From Acidobacteriota bacterium (GTDB lineage Bacteria > Acidobacteriota > Vicinamibacteria > Vicinamibacterales > UBA2999), in the NCBI GenBank assembly GCA_018000455.1, contig JAGNJW010000002.1:248001-312000 (forward strand): a DNA stretch of 64,000 nucleotides. Direction: 5' to 3'. Each line of letters opens with the position of its first letter. The first letter of the stretch is position 1. Below the pieces are notes generated by a model that worked only from the letters and a program-made list of their open reading frames with translations, was not told the DNA's origin and ran no database searches. The translations under genes and the position numbers were made by a program. Positions 49,792 to 58,743 of this stretch are shown here, piece by piece.

Positions 49792-51060
49792 ATGAGCCGT
49801 GTTATTCGGTCGCGCAAGGTCAGGATTGGCGGCGCGCTCTTCGCGTTGGCGCTGGCGTTGGGCGTCAGCGCATCGTGGATGGAGCAGCGGGCCATCGTCG
49901 AAGCCCAGGCGGGCGCCGTCGCGCCGCGCTTTGAAGTGGATCCGTTTTGGCCCAAACCCATGCCCAACAACTGGGTGATGGGGCAGACCATCGGCCTCAC
50001 GGTCGACAATCGCGATCACGTGTGGGTGATCCATCGCGGCAACGACCCCGGCACCGCCGGTCTCGACCGCACGGAACTGGCCGTCGTGACGCCCGGCTCG
50101 CCGCGCGTCGGCGAGTGCTGCGACCCGGCGCCGCCGGTGCTCGAGTTCGACGCCGCCGGTAACCTGGTCGGTTCGTGGGGCGGCCGCGTGGCCGGCGCGG
50201 CCTACGAGTGGCCGGAGTCGAACCACGGCATCGTCGTGGATCACAAGGGCTTCGTGTGGATCGGCGGCAACGGTGGCAACGACGCGCACCTGCTGAAGTT
50301 CACTCGCGACGGCAAGTTCGTGGCCCAGTACGGCAAGTCCGGCGCGCGCCGCGACCCGAAGTCGACGCCCGAGAAGCCGAACTACATCGCCAACAGCATG
50401 GACATGGACAACTTCGGCCGCGTCGCCAAGATGTTCGTCGACCCGAAGGCCAACGAAGGCTACGTGGCCGACGGCTACCTGAACCACCGCGTCGCGGTCA
50501 TCGACCTCGACAACGGCAAGATCAAGCGCATGTGGGGCGCCTACGGCAAGCCGCCGACCGACGAGCCGCTCGGCCGCTACGTCCCCGGTCAGCCGCCCGC
50601 GCAGCAGTTCCGCAACCCGGTGCACTGCTCGGAAATGTCCACCGACGGCATGGTCTACGTCTGCGACCGTCCGAACGACCGCGTCCAGGTGTTCACGAAG
50701 GACGGCAAGTTCGTGAGCGAGCACTTCGTCGAGCCCACGACCCTGGCCGACGGCTCGGTGTGGGACATCGCGTTCTCGAAGGACGCCGGCCAGAAGTACA
50801 TCTACATGGCCGACGGCGTGAACGAGCACGTGCGCATCTTCGACCGCAAGTCGATGACCGAGCTGACCAACTTCGGCTACGGCGGCCGTCAGCCGGGGAT
50901 GTTCCTCGGTGTGCACTCGATCGCCACCGACTCGAAGGGCAACATCTACACGACCGAAACCTACACCGGCAAGCGCCTGCAGAAGTTCGTGTTCAAGGGC
51001 GAAGGCCCGGTGACCGCGAAGAAGCAGGGCGTGCCCTGGCCGAAGACGAGCGGTAACTAG
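49792..51060 (+). CDS. Secreted NHL-repeat (six-bladed propeller) protein
   Basis: A 422-residue protein with an N-terminal signal or anchor (IGGALFALALALGVSASW) and a beta-propeller of NHL-type blades, for example HGIVVDHKGFVWIGGNGGND, DNFGRVAKMFVDPKANEGYV, DRPNDRVQVFTKDGKFV and HSIATDSKGNIYTTETYTGK. An ECCDPAPP segment may form a disulfide. It has a GGAGG site 6 bases before the ATG, a -10-like TATACT at 49735-49740, and a strong terminator after it. Function unknown; the next gene encodes an exported cytochrome c. Confidence 0.85.
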   Translation: MSRVIRSRKVRIGGALFALALALGVSASWMEQRAIVEAQAGAVAPRFEVDPFWPKPMPNNWVMGQTIGLTVDNRDHVWVIHRGNDPGTAGLDRTELAVVTPGSPRVGECCDPAPPVLEFDAAGNLVGSWGGRVAGAAYEWPESNHGIVVDHKGFVWIGGNGGNDAHLLKFTRDGKFVAQYGKSGARRDPKSTPEKPNYIANSMDMDNFGRVAKMFVDPKANEGYVADGYLNHRVAVIDLDNGKIKRMWGAYGKPPTDEPLGRYVPGQPPAQQFRNPVHCSEMSTDGMVYVCDRPNDRVQVFTKDGKFVSEHFVEPTTLADGSVWDIAFSKDAGQKYIYMADGVNEHVRIFDRKSMTELTNFGYGGRQPGMFLGVHSIATDSKGNIYTTETYTGKRLQKFVFKGEGPVTAKKQGVPWPKTSGN

Positions 51061-51084
51061 CCCGCCCGATTCCACGACATGACG

Positions 51085-51120
51085 ACGGCGGCAGCCTCTG
51101 GGCTGCCGCCGTTTTTCTTT
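51085..51120 (+). terminator. Strong intrinsic terminator after the NHL gene
   Basis: A perfect 12-pair stem (51085-51096 with 51101-51112) and a TCTG loop run directly into TTTTCTTT. This is the clearest terminator in the window. Confidence 0.93.
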
Positions 51121-51235
51121 GGACGTTCAATCCCGGCTGGGACAGCAACGCACAGCCGGTGCACGGCTTCAGCGACGTCCGTGAGCTGCTGCGCCGGGTG
51201 AAGGCCGCCGGCCTGACGCCGGTCACCGAGGCCGA
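51120..51235 (+). pseudogene. Possible VOC-family (glyoxalase-like) gene fragment
   Basis: Between the terminator and the cytochrome gene (51121-51417) there is no intact gene. One frame encodes FNPGWDSNAQPVHGF and then SDVRELLRRVKAAGLTPVTE, which resembles the C-terminal half of small VOC-superfamily proteins. It lacks any start and the normal PDGNP-type ending; the rest of the gap shows no coding pattern. It is probably a degraded remnant. The open frame continues, but its later sequence overlaps the cytochrome gene out of frame. Confidence 0.3.
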
Positions 51236-51417
51236 CCGCGGCCGCCATCGAGGCGGCATCCTCCGTCGTCATCTGGTGGCCGTGGGCGCCATCGCCACGC
51301 TGCGTGATCCACGCGCACGATGCGATGTCCGATCAGTAGGGCCCCGCCCTCACGCGGTCTCTGCCCGGCCCACGGGGCCGGCCGGGAGATCGGTTACTCT
51401 AGAATCGAGGGAACGAC

Positions 51418-51849
51418 ATGAAGGTTGCGAAGCTCGGACTCGCTGTGCTGCCGGCCGCCTGGCTACTGCTCGTGACGGCCACGCCCAAGGCCACGCAGTC
51501 GACAAGCGTCAACGACGGCGTCTACACGGACGCGCAGGCCACGCGCGGCGAGGACAGCTACAAGCAGGACTGCAGCTCCTGCCATGGCGCCGGGTTGGCC
51601 GGAGACGGCTTCGCACCCGGCCTGGCCGGAATGGAATTCCTGGGCAACTGGAACGGCACGACGGTGGGAGATCTGTTCGACCGTATTCAGATCTCGATGC
51701 CACCGAGCAGCCCGGGTGCGGTGAGCGCCCAGAGCAAGGCCGACATCATCGCGTTCATGCTGAAGTTCAACAAGTTCCCGGCGGGCTCGACCGAGCTCGC
51801 CGGCAGCGCCGACGCCCTCAAGGGCATCACTCTCGAACTGCCGAAGTAG
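51418..51849 (+). CDS. Exported monohaem cytochrome c
   Basis: A 143-residue class I type cytochrome: signal peptide (LGLAVLPAAWLLLVTATPKA), haem site CSSCH (Cys52, Cys55, His56) and a probable axial Met in ISMPPSSPG near residue 93. It would carry electrons in the periplasm. TAGAAT at 51396-51401 and a GAGGGA ribosome site precede the ATG; a terminator follows. It may partner the secreted NHL protein upstream (inference from adjacency). Confidence 0.9.
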   Translation: MKVAKLGLAVLPAAWLLLVTATPKATQSTSVNDGVYTDAQATRGEDSYKQDCSSCHGAGLAGDGFAPGLAGMEFLGNWNGTTVGDLFDRIQISMPPSSPGAVSAQSKADIIAFMLKFNKFPAGSTELAGSADALKGITLELPK

Positions 51850-51877
51850 GTAGGTTCGACGACGAAGCTGTGCAACG

Positions 51878-51904
51878 AAGGCACATCCGTGGTGTGCCTT
51901 TTCT
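51878..51904 (+). terminator. Intrinsic terminator after the cytochrome c gene
   Basis: An 8-pair stem AAGGCACA/TGTGCCTT with a 7-base loop is followed by TTCT, 28 bases beyond the stop codon. Confidence 0.75.
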
Positions 51905-52009
51905 ACACAGTCGGAGCCGCATTCGTAGATTCGCGGCAGCGCCCCCCACCACGCTGTCGCAGCCTGCGGTCTCCTTTCCAGCGAAAACCGCGGCAAACGA
52001 CGGCGCCGC

Positions 52010-52270
52010 GTGCGTCCACCGTCCGGGCCCGGCGCGGCCAACGCCTCCGGCATAGGCGTTGCACCGCTCCGGGGCGTGCTGGATACGCCGAGGCCACTGG
52101 CATCGCTGCCCGCGGACCTGTTGCACACCTGTCCGGTGTGCGGCCACGAGATGGCCGTAATGGTGGCCGAGACGCCGAAAGGCCGGCTCACGCAGTGCGC
52201 CAGTTGTGGCGAGCTCGACTACCGGCGAGATGTCATGCTCGCCAAGCTGACGCCCCCGGGGCGGTCGTAG
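52010..52270 (+). CDS. Small zinc-ribbon hypothetical protein
   Basis: Up to 86 residues. The second half is a plausible zinc ribbon: CPVCGHEMAVMVAE, then GRLTQCASCGELDYRRDVML, with two CxxC knuckles. The first half is low-complexity and the GTG start is uncertain; a later start, around the DTPRPLASL segment, is possible. No family is recognised beyond the ribbon fold. Spacing to its neighbours is generous, so it may be transcribed alone. Confidence 0.5.
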   Translation: MRPPSGPGAANASGIGVAPLRGVLDTPRPLASLPADLLHTCPVCGHEMAVMVAETPKGRLTQCASCGELDYRRDVMLAKLTPPGRS

Positions 52271-52363
52271 CAGCCAGGAAACCCCCGACGGGACGAGTCG
52301 CGGGCCAGCAGCACCGGTCCTGTGTTATTTCTGAAGGGCCAGCCCTCCGGAGGATTGCCCGTC

Positions 52364-53068
52364 ATGCGTCTCGTCGCGTCGCTCGCGCTCGTCCTGCTCG
52401 CTGCTTCTGCGACCATTGCCACCGCCCAGTCTTCGAGCGGTAGCGTCTTCATCAGCGGGGCGGCGTTTGCCGCCATCGAGAAGTCGCCCACCTTCGGCAA
52501 CTTCGGTCAACCCGCCAGCGACTCGGGCGGCACGGTGGCAGGCGGTTCACTGGGTATCGGCGTGCATCTGACCGAGCGCGTCTCGGCCCGCTTCGAGTGG
52601 TCGTTGACCGATGTGCTCCGTCAGTCGCAGGACACCGCCTATCCGCTGTATGCGTCGGGGGTGCTCGCCCCCCTGTCGGGCGGCGGCACGTTCATCGGCC
52701 TGCCGGACGATCCGTTTCTGAGCATCGTGCCGGCGAGCTTCGAGACCAAACGCACGACGGCCGCCGGATTCGCGCTGCTCGGTTACCACATCGCGGCCGG
52801 ACGGGCGGCGATCGAGGTCGTGGGCGGACTCGGGCTCCTCAACACCGACGTGACGACGAGCTACGACGTCAGGATCGCGCGCGGGCTCGGCCTGGCGCCG
52901 ACGCGTCAGGAATCGACGAGCTCGACCTTCGACGCGGTGGCGGTCGTGGGCGCCGACGTCGCCGTGTCGCTGACGACCCACGCCGCGATCGTGCCGCACG
53001 TGCGGGCCTACGCGCGAAGCGGCGGGCTGAGCGTGCGGCCGGGCCTCGCGCTTCGCTGGACGTTCTGA
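52364..53068 (+). CDS. Outer-membrane beta-barrel-like secreted protein
   Basis: A 234-residue protein with signal peptide (LVASLALVLLAASATIATAQ) and repeated amphipathic strands (GGSLGIGVHLTERVSARFEW, AAIEVVGGLGLLNTDV, SVRPGLALRWTF). The C-terminal Phe after alternating residues is the usual signal for outer-membrane barrel insertion. The ATG at 52364 is chosen for the GGAGGA site upstream. No specific function can be read. Confidence 0.78.
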   Translation: MRLVASLALVLLAASATIATAQSSSGSVFISGAAFAAIEKSPTFGNFGQPASDSGGTVAGGSLGIGVHLTERVSARFEWSLTDVLRQSQDTAYPLYASGVLAPLSGGGTFIGLPDDPFLSIVPASFETKRTTAAGFALLGYHIAAGRAAIEVVGGLGLLNTDVTTSYDVRIARGLGLAPTRQESTSSTFDAVAVVGADVAVSLTTHAAIVPHVRAYARSGGLSVRPGLALRWTF

Positions 53069-53130
53069 GACGGCAGGCGGCGGCGAGCCCATGTTATCCT
53101 CGACCGCTGTCAGGTTCGAGGGTTCCGGTC

Positions 53131-53376
53131 GTGCCGATTTTCGAGTATTCCTGCAACGCCTGCCGCCACGAGTTCGAGACGCTGGTCCGCACCGGCGACA
53201 CGCCGGCGTGTCCCAAGTGCGCCGGCACGGCGCTCAGCAAGCTGCTCTCGCTGCCCGCCATCAAGTCGGAATCGACGCACGGTCTGGCCATGCGCGCGGC
53301 CCACAGGCGCGACAAGGTCCAGCAATCCGACAAGAACCGGGAACAGCGCGAGTACGAACTGAATCACGACGACTAG
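53131..53376 (+). CDS. FmdB family zinc-ribbon regulatory-type protein
   Basis: An 81-residue protein with the FmdB start PIFEYSCNACRHEFETLVR and two CxxC knuckles (Cys8/Cys11 and Cys27/Cys30), then a charged tail. FmdB-like proteins are small putative regulators of unclear target. It starts with GTG after a GAGGG site; a -10-like TTATCC lies near 53094. Confidence 0.88.
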   Translation: MPIFEYSCNACRHEFETLVRTGDTPACPKCAGTALSKLLSLPAIKSESTHGLAMRAAHRRDKVQQSDKNREQREYELNHDD

Positions 53377-53398
53377 TTCGGCGGTAGGATGCTCGGGC

Positions 53399-54733
53399 AT
53401 GGACGCCCTTGAGTTCCTCGAGCGGCAGGAGCGGGAGGCCTACCTGGCGCGCACGCCGGCCTCGCGTGCCCTCCATGCCCGCGCCAGCGCGGTGCTCCCG
53501 GGCGGCGACACCAGGACGGGCACCTTCCACCTGCCGTATCCGCTCTTTGTCGCCGACGGCGACGGTTGCTGGCTCACCGATGCCGACGGCCGACGCTACC
53601 TCGATACGCTCTACAACTTCACGTCGCTCCTCCACGGTCACGCGTTCCCGCCGATCGTCGAGGCGATCGCCGCCCAGGCCCGGCGCGGCACGGTGCACGG
53701 CACGGCCAACGCACTGCAGGTGGAGCTGGCCGAAGTGCTGTGCCGGCGCGTCCCTTCGGTCGAGCGTCTGCGCTTCTGCAACTCGGGCACCGAGGCAACG
53801 CTGGGCGCGCTGCGCGCGGCCAAGGCCTTCACGGGCAAGCCCGGTGTCCTGAAGATGTCCGGCGGCTACCACGGCTCGCACGATCAGGCAGCCGTGGCCG
53901 CCTCGGCGCCATACGACCGGCTGCCGCCCGGCCTCTCGCCGGGGGCCGCTGGCGAGGTCGTGGTTGGGGGCTTCAACGATCTCGATCGCACCGCGACGCT
54001 CATCCAGAGACACCGCGACCACCTGGCCGCCGTCATCGTCGAGCCGATGCTCGGGTCGGGCGCAACCGTCGCCACGCCCGCGTTCCTCGCCGGGCTGCGG
54101 GCGGTCACCGCCGAATGCGATGTGCTGCTCGTCTTCGATGAGGTGATCACGCTACGGCTCGGCGTCGGCGGCCTGCAGCGCGCCTTCGGCATCACGCCAG
54201 ACCTGACCAGCTTCGGCAAGATCATGGGCGGCGGCTTGCCCGTCGGCGCCTTCGGCGGACGCGCCGACGTCATGACCGCCTACGACCCGTCGCGGCCCGG
54301 CGCCATCGCACACTCGGGCACCTACAACGGCAACGCGGCGACGATGGCCGCCGGCCTTGTCGCACTCGAGCACTTCGACGACGTGGCCGTAACCGCGCTG
54401 AATGCCACCGGCGACGCGCTGCGCGCGCGGCTGAACGCGACGATCGCCGCGACCGGCGCCGAGGCCGTGGTCACCGGCTACGGGTCGCTCATGCAGTTGC
54501 ACCTTACGGCACCGGCCGTGGCGACGCCCGAGGCCGCCCGGGCCGCCAACACCCGCCTCGTGAAGCTGATGCACCTGACACTCGCCAACCGCGGCGTCTT
54601 CAGCTCCACGCGACAGCTTTACGTGGTGCCCACCGTCATGACGCCTGGCGACTTCGACGCATTCGTGGACGCGTTTGCCGATGCGCTCACCGTCGTCGCG
54701 CGCGCCAGCGCAGCGGTCACGACGATACTCTGA
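53399..54733 (+). CDS. Class III PLP aminotransferase (HemL-like)
   Basis: A 444-residue fold-type I enzyme related to glutamate-1-semialdehyde 2,1-aminomutase: CNSGTEATLGALRAAKAFTG, YHGSHD, VFDEVITLRLG and the PLP-lysine motif SFGKIMGGGLPVGAFGG (Lys274). Whether it is HemL itself or an aminotransferase of another acid cannot be decided; the neighbours (transporter, glcDEF, larA) suggest a catabolic role. TAGGAT at 53385-53390 lies eight bases before the ATG, again leaderless-like. Confidence 0.87.
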   Translation: MDALEFLERQEREAYLARTPASRALHARASAVLPGGDTRTGTFHLPYPLFVADGDGCWLTDADGRRYLDTLYNFTSLLHGHAFPPIVEAIAAQARRGTVHGTANALQVELAEVLCRRVPSVERLRFCNSGTEATLGALRAAKAFTGKPGVLKMSGGYHGSHDQAAVAASAPYDRLPPGLSPGAAGEVVVGGFNDLDRTATLIQRHRDHLAAVIVEPMLGSGATVATPAFLAGLRAVTAECDVLLVFDEVITLRLGVGGLQRAFGITPDLTSFGKIMGGGLPVGAFGGRADVMTAYDPSRPGAIAHSGTYNGNAATMAAGLVALEHFDDVAVTALNATGDALRARLNATIAATGAEAVVTGYGSLMQLHLTAPAVATPEAARAANTRLVKLMHLTLANRGVFSSTRQLYVVPTVMTPGDFDAFVDAFADALTVVARASAAVTTIL

Positions 54734-54759
54734 TACGCTCCCCGCCGGAAGGGTCCCCT

Positions 54760-56046
54760 GTGTCGAACACGTCTGCCGCGAAGCCTGCTCCCTCCGTCAG
54801 TTTCCTCAAGCTCGCCGGTCCGGGACTGGTCGTGGCCGCGACCGGCATCGGCTCGGGCGATGTCGTCTCGGCCACGGTGGGCGGCGCCCGCTACGGCGTG
54901 GTGCTGCTGTGGGCCATCGCCCTGGGCGCGTTCTTCAAGTTCGTGCTGAGCGAGGGCATCGCGCGCTGGCAGCTGGCCACCGGCCAGACCGTGATCGAAG
55001 GCTGGGCCGAGCATCTGCACGCCTCGGTGAAGTTCGTCTTCGGCGTCTACCTCCTGTTCTGGACCGTGGCCGTCAGCGCCGCGCTCACCAACGCCTGCGG
55101 GCTCGGGCTCGCCAACCTCACCGGGGGCGCCGTGTCGCAGTCGTGGGGCGCGGTGCTGCACAGCCTGATCGGCTTTGCCTTCGTCTATCTCGGCGGCTAC
55201 GGCCAGTTCGAGAGGGCGATGAAGGTGCTGGTCGGCGTGATGGGCTTCAGCATCGTGGTCTGCGCGGCCCTGACCATGAACAATCCGGGCCCGGCCATGA
55301 CGGGACTGGTGCTGCCGACGATACCCGTCGGCAGCGGCACCTACGTGCTGTCGCTCATCGGCGGCATCGGCGGCTCGGTCACGATGCTCTCCTACAACTA
55401 CTGGATGCGCGAAGAAGGCATGCGCGGTTCAGGCTATCTCTCCTATGTGCGCGGTGATGTCGCCGTCGCCTACGTGTTCACGGCCATGTTCGGCATCTCG
55501 ATCATGCTCATCGCCAACACGGCGTTCTTCGTGCCCGGCGTGGCGCTCAGGGACGCCGAAGCCGTGCCGCGAATGGCGTCGTTCCTGGGCACGGTTCTCG
55601 GGCCGTTCGGCGTGTGGGCCTACGGGCTCGGCTTCTGGGCCGCCGTGTTCGCGTCGCTGCTCGGCGTGTGGCAGAGCGTGCCGTATCTGTATGCCGACAT
55701 CTACGGCGTGATGAAGGGGCTGTCGATCAAGGCGCGCAAGGAGATCACGCAGGTGACGAGCCGGCCGTACCTGCTCGGCCTCATCTTCATCACGCTGGTG
55801 CCGCTGCCGCTGGCCTTCACGGGCGCACCGCTGCTCATCATCGTGACCTACACGGTCATCGGCAGTCTGTTCGTGCCGTTCCTCGCCGCAACGCTCCTCT
55901 ACCTGAACAACCGCATCGCCTGGGCCGACAAGGACGTGCCGAAGAATGCCATGGCGACCAACCTGCTGCTGGTCGCGATTCTCGTGCTGTTCCTCTTCGT
56001 CGGCGCCCAGGAGGCGATGAACGCGCTCAGGCGGATCATGGGATAG
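54760..56046 (+). CDS. Divergent Nramp-superfamily transporter
   Basis: A 428-residue membrane protein with about 11 helices and the overall Nramp order, starting LAGPGLVVAATGIGSGDVVS. In true Mn/Fe Nramp proteins the first helix carries DPGN and the sixth an MPH motif. Here they read GSGD and MLSYNYWM, so divalent-metal binding of the usual type is doubtful. It starts with GTG and lies 26 bases after the aminotransferase gene. The neighbouring 2-hydroxyacid genes raise the possibility of another substrate or of a different metal. Confidence 0.82.
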   Translation: MSNTSAAKPAPSVSFLKLAGPGLVVAATGIGSGDVVSATVGGARYGVVLLWAIALGAFFKFVLSEGIARWQLATGQTVIEGWAEHLHASVKFVFGVYLLFWTVAVSAALTNACGLGLANLTGGAVSQSWGAVLHSLIGFAFVYLGGYGQFERAMKVLVGVMGFSIVVCAALTMNNPGPAMTGLVLPTIPVGSGTYVLSLIGGIGGSVTMLSYNYWMREEGMRGSGYLSYVRGDVAVAYVFTAMFGISIMLIANTAFFVPGVALRDAEAVPRMASFLGTVLGPFGVWAYGLGFWAAVFASLLGVWQSVPYLYADIYGVMKGLSIKARKEITQVTSRPYLLGLIFITLVPLPLAFTGAPLLIIVTYTVIGSLFVPFLAATLLYLNNRIAWADKDVPKNAMATNLLLVAILVLFLFVGAQEAMNALRRIMG

Positions 56047-56286
56047 ATCGCCGGAACCCTGGCATGCCCGACCGGGAATTGCCGCCGCCGGGCAGGTCTG
56101 GCAGCCGAGGAGCGGAACCCAAGGCGCGGCCGCCGTCGGCTGGAGAATGTGTGCGACGATTCCCTCCAGCATCATGGCGCACACTCTGATCGCTGCGGCC
56201 GCCCCACGGTCACTGCAGGCCGACGCCATGGCCACGCTGGTCGCCGAGACGAGCGCCCCCGTCGAGGGACTGGTGGCCGAGCGCTG
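56047..56286 (+). other. Gap upstream of glcD with a possible 37-codon frame
   Basis: No recognisable gene. A short frame from ATG 56174 ([20 protein letters not shown] and 17 more residues) ends in a TGATG overlap with the glcD start, the pattern of translational coupling used by real genes here. It lacks a good ribosome site. No clear promoter or terminator hairpin is seen. Confidence 0.3.
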
Positions 56287-57663
56287 ATGGAGCTGCTGGC
56301 CGCGCTCGCCGCGATCTACCCGCAGGATCGGCTGCTGACCCAGGCGAGCGCGCTCGCCTCGTATGAGAGCGACGCGCTGACGGCGTTCCGGACGCGTCCA
56401 CGTGCGGTGGTGCTGGCCGAGTCGCGGCAGGAGATCATCGATACCGTGCGGCTCTGCCACCGGGCCAGCGTGCCATTCGTGGCCCGGGGGTCGGGCACCA
56501 GCTTGTCAGGCGGGTCGGTCCCCCTCGAAGACGGTATCGTCATCGCGCTCAACCGGATGAACCGCATCACCCGCCTCGACCCGATCGACCGCATCGCGGT
56601 GGTCGAGCCGGGCGTCATCAACCTCGATATCTCGGCGGCGGCCGAGCCGTACGGGCTCTACTACGCACCCGATCCGTCGAGCCAGTCGGTGTGCACCATT
56701 GGCGGCAACGTCGCCTTCAACTCCGGCGGCGCGCACTGCTTCCGCCACGGCATGACGGCCAATCACGTGCTGGGCCTGGAGGTCGTGCTTCCAGACGGCG
56801 AGGTCGTGAGGCTCGGCGGCGAGAGCGTGGAAAGCGTCGGCCCGGATCTGGCCGGGTTCTTCGTGGGCTCCGAGGGCCTGTTCGGCGTGGCGCTCGAGGT
56901 GACGGTTCGGCTGTTGCCGCGTCCGGAGGTGTATCGCACCGTGCTCGCCAGCTACGCGTCACTGCAGGCCTCCGGCGACGCCGTCACCCGCATCATCGCC
57001 GCGGGTCTGCTCCCGGGCGCGATGGAGATCATGGATCGCCTCGCCATGGATGCCGCCGAAGCGGCCGTGCACGCCGGCTATCCGCCCGAGGCCGCGGCCG
57101 TGCTGCTCGTGGAGCTCGAAGGTGAAGCGGCCCAGGCAGACGCCGAGCTGGCCCGTCTCATGGCCGTGCTCGATGCCTCGGCACCGACCCACGTCCACGT
57201 GGCGGCCAACGCCGACGAGCGGGCGTTGCTGTGGAAGGGCCGCAAGTGTGCGTTCTCGGCCGTCGGACGCCTGAGCCCAGACTTCATCGTGCAGGACGGC
57301 GTGGTGCCGCGCACCAAGCTTGGCGACGCCCTGGTCGCCATCGAGCAGCTCTCGCGCCAGCACGGCGTGCGCGTGGCCAACGTCTTCCATGCCGGCGACG
57401 GCAACCTGCATCCGCTCATCCTCTACGACGGCCGCGAGCCCGGCGCGCTCGAGCGCGCCGAGGCGCTCGCCAGCGACATCCTGCGGCTGTGTATCCGGCT
57501 GGGCGGCTCGATCACCGGTGAGCACGGCGTCGGGCTCGAGAAGCGCGCCTTCCTGTCCGAGATGTATGGGCCCGAAGACATGGCGTTCATGCAGCGGCTG
57601 CGCGAGGCGGTCGACGGCCGCCGACTGGCCAACCGGGGCAAGATGCTGGAGACGCCGGCGTGA
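56287..57663 (+). CDS. glcD: FAD-linked 2-hydroxyacid oxidase subunit GlcD
   Basis: Flavoprotein subunit of glycolate oxidase (or D-lactate dehydrogenase), oxidising the hydroxyacid and passing electrons to GlcF. The 458-residue protein has the FAD-binding PCMH domain ([39 protein letters not shown]) and the C-terminal signature [15 protein letters not shown] and [11 protein letters not shown]. GlcE starts within its stop (GTGA). Confidence 0.93.
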   Translation: MELLAALAAIYPQDRLLTQASALASYESDALTAFRTRPRAVVLAESRQEIIDTVRLCHRASVPFVARGSGTSLSGGSVPLEDGIVIALNRMNRITRLDPIDRIAVVEPGVINLDISAAAEPYGLYYAPDPSSQSVCTIGGNVAFNSGGAHCFRHGMTANHVLGLEVVLPDGEVVRLGGESVESVGPDLAGFFVGSEGLFGVALEVTVRLLPRPEVYRTVLASYASLQASGDAVTRIIAAGLLPGAMEIMDRLAMDAAEAAVHAGYPPEAAAVLLVELEGEAAQADAELARLMAVLDASAPTHVHVAANADERALLWKGRKCAFSAVGRLSPDFIVQDGVVPRTKLGDALVAIEQLSRQHGVRVANVFHAGDGNLHPLILYDGREPGALERAEALASDILRLCIRLGGSITGEHGVGLEKRAFLSEMYGPEDMAFMQRLREAVDGRRLANRGKMLETPA

Positions 57664-58736
57664 CATCGAGCCCGGCGTCGATCGACGCGCTACAGGATGT
57701 CGTGGCCGGCACCTCGCCGGCACCGCTCCGAGTGGCCGGTGGGGGCACGAAGCGAACGGCCGGCGGCGGACGTGATGACGGTGATGCGCGTGTGCTCGAC
57801 ATGCGAGGCCTCACGGGTATCACCGCCTACGATCCGGCTGAGTGTGTCGTCACGGCCCTGGCCGGCACGCCGCTCGCACTCGTGGCCGACGCCCTGGCAG
57901 CGCACGGCCAGTATCTGCCGTGGGATCCGCCGGGCGTGCGCGACCAGGCGACGATGGGCGGGATGGTGGCATCGGGCCTGAGTGGGCCGGGACGCTACCG
58001 CTACGGCGGCATCCGCGATTTCGTCATCGGCGCGCGCCTGGTGGACGGTCGCGGGCGCCTCATCACCAGCGGCGGGCAGGTGGTGAAGAACGCGGCCGGG
58101 TTCCTGATGCATCACGCGCTCGTTGGCAGCGCGGGCCGCCTCGGCGTCATCGTCGAGGTGAGCGTCAAGGTGTTCCCCCGGCCCGAGGCGACGTGCACGC
58201 TGGTGGCGCGCGCAACCTCACCGGCCGAGGCGCTGGCCGCGCACGAGCGCCTGCGGCGCGCCGATCTCGACCTCGATGCCCTCGACCTCGACGTCGGCGC
58301 CTGCGCGGTGCTGGCACGGCTGGGGGGCGCAGCCGATCCGCTGGCACGGCGGGCCGATCGCGCCGCTGAGGCCTTGGCCCTGCCGGTCCACGTGGTCGCT
58401 GGCCACGACGAGGGTCAGGCGTGGGCCGACGCCGCCCCTCTCGGAGGCCCTCGCGACACCAACGTCATCAAGGTGCCAGCCACGCCGTCGCGCCTGGCAG
58501 CCCTGCTCGATAGGTTGTCGCCACTCGGCGCCTGCCGCACGTCGGTGGGCGGCGCGGTGGTGTACCTCTCGGGCGCACAGGACCTCGACGCGGTCGACAC
58601 CGCGCTCTCGGCGCACGGCACGACCGGCATGGTGGTGCGGGGCGCCGCGCATGGGCGCTCGCTCGGGGTCGCGCCGGCGACCGCCTTTCTCGACCGCGTC
58701 GTCCGCACACTCGATCCCGACGCCCGTTTCCGCTGA
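57660..58736 (+). CDS. glcE: Glycolate oxidase FAD-binding subunit GlcE
   Basis: A 358-residue second flavin-domain subunit of the GlcDEF complex. It contains [35 protein letters not shown] and [20 protein letters not shown], typical GlcE positions of the PCMH FAD domain. The GTG start is in a GTGA overlap with glcD, and glcF follows after 7 bases. Confidence 0.93.
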   Translation: MTSSPASIDALQDVVAGTSPAPLRVAGGGTKRTAGGGRDDGDARVLDMRGLTGITAYDPAECVVTALAGTPLALVADALAAHGQYLPWDPPGVRDQATMGGMVASGLSGPGRYRYGGIRDFVIGARLVDGRGRLITSGGQVVKNAAGFLMHHALVGSAGRLGVIVEVSVKVFPRPEATCTLVARATSPAEALAAHERLRRADLDLDALDLDVGACAVLARLGGAADPLARRADRAAEALALPVHVVAGHDEGQAWADAAPLGGPRDTNVIKVPATPSRLAALLDRLSPLGACRTSVGGAVVYLSGAQDLDAVDTALSAHGTTGMVVRGAAHGRSLGVAPATAFLDRVVRTLDPDARFR

Positions 58737-58743
58737 CCTCGTC

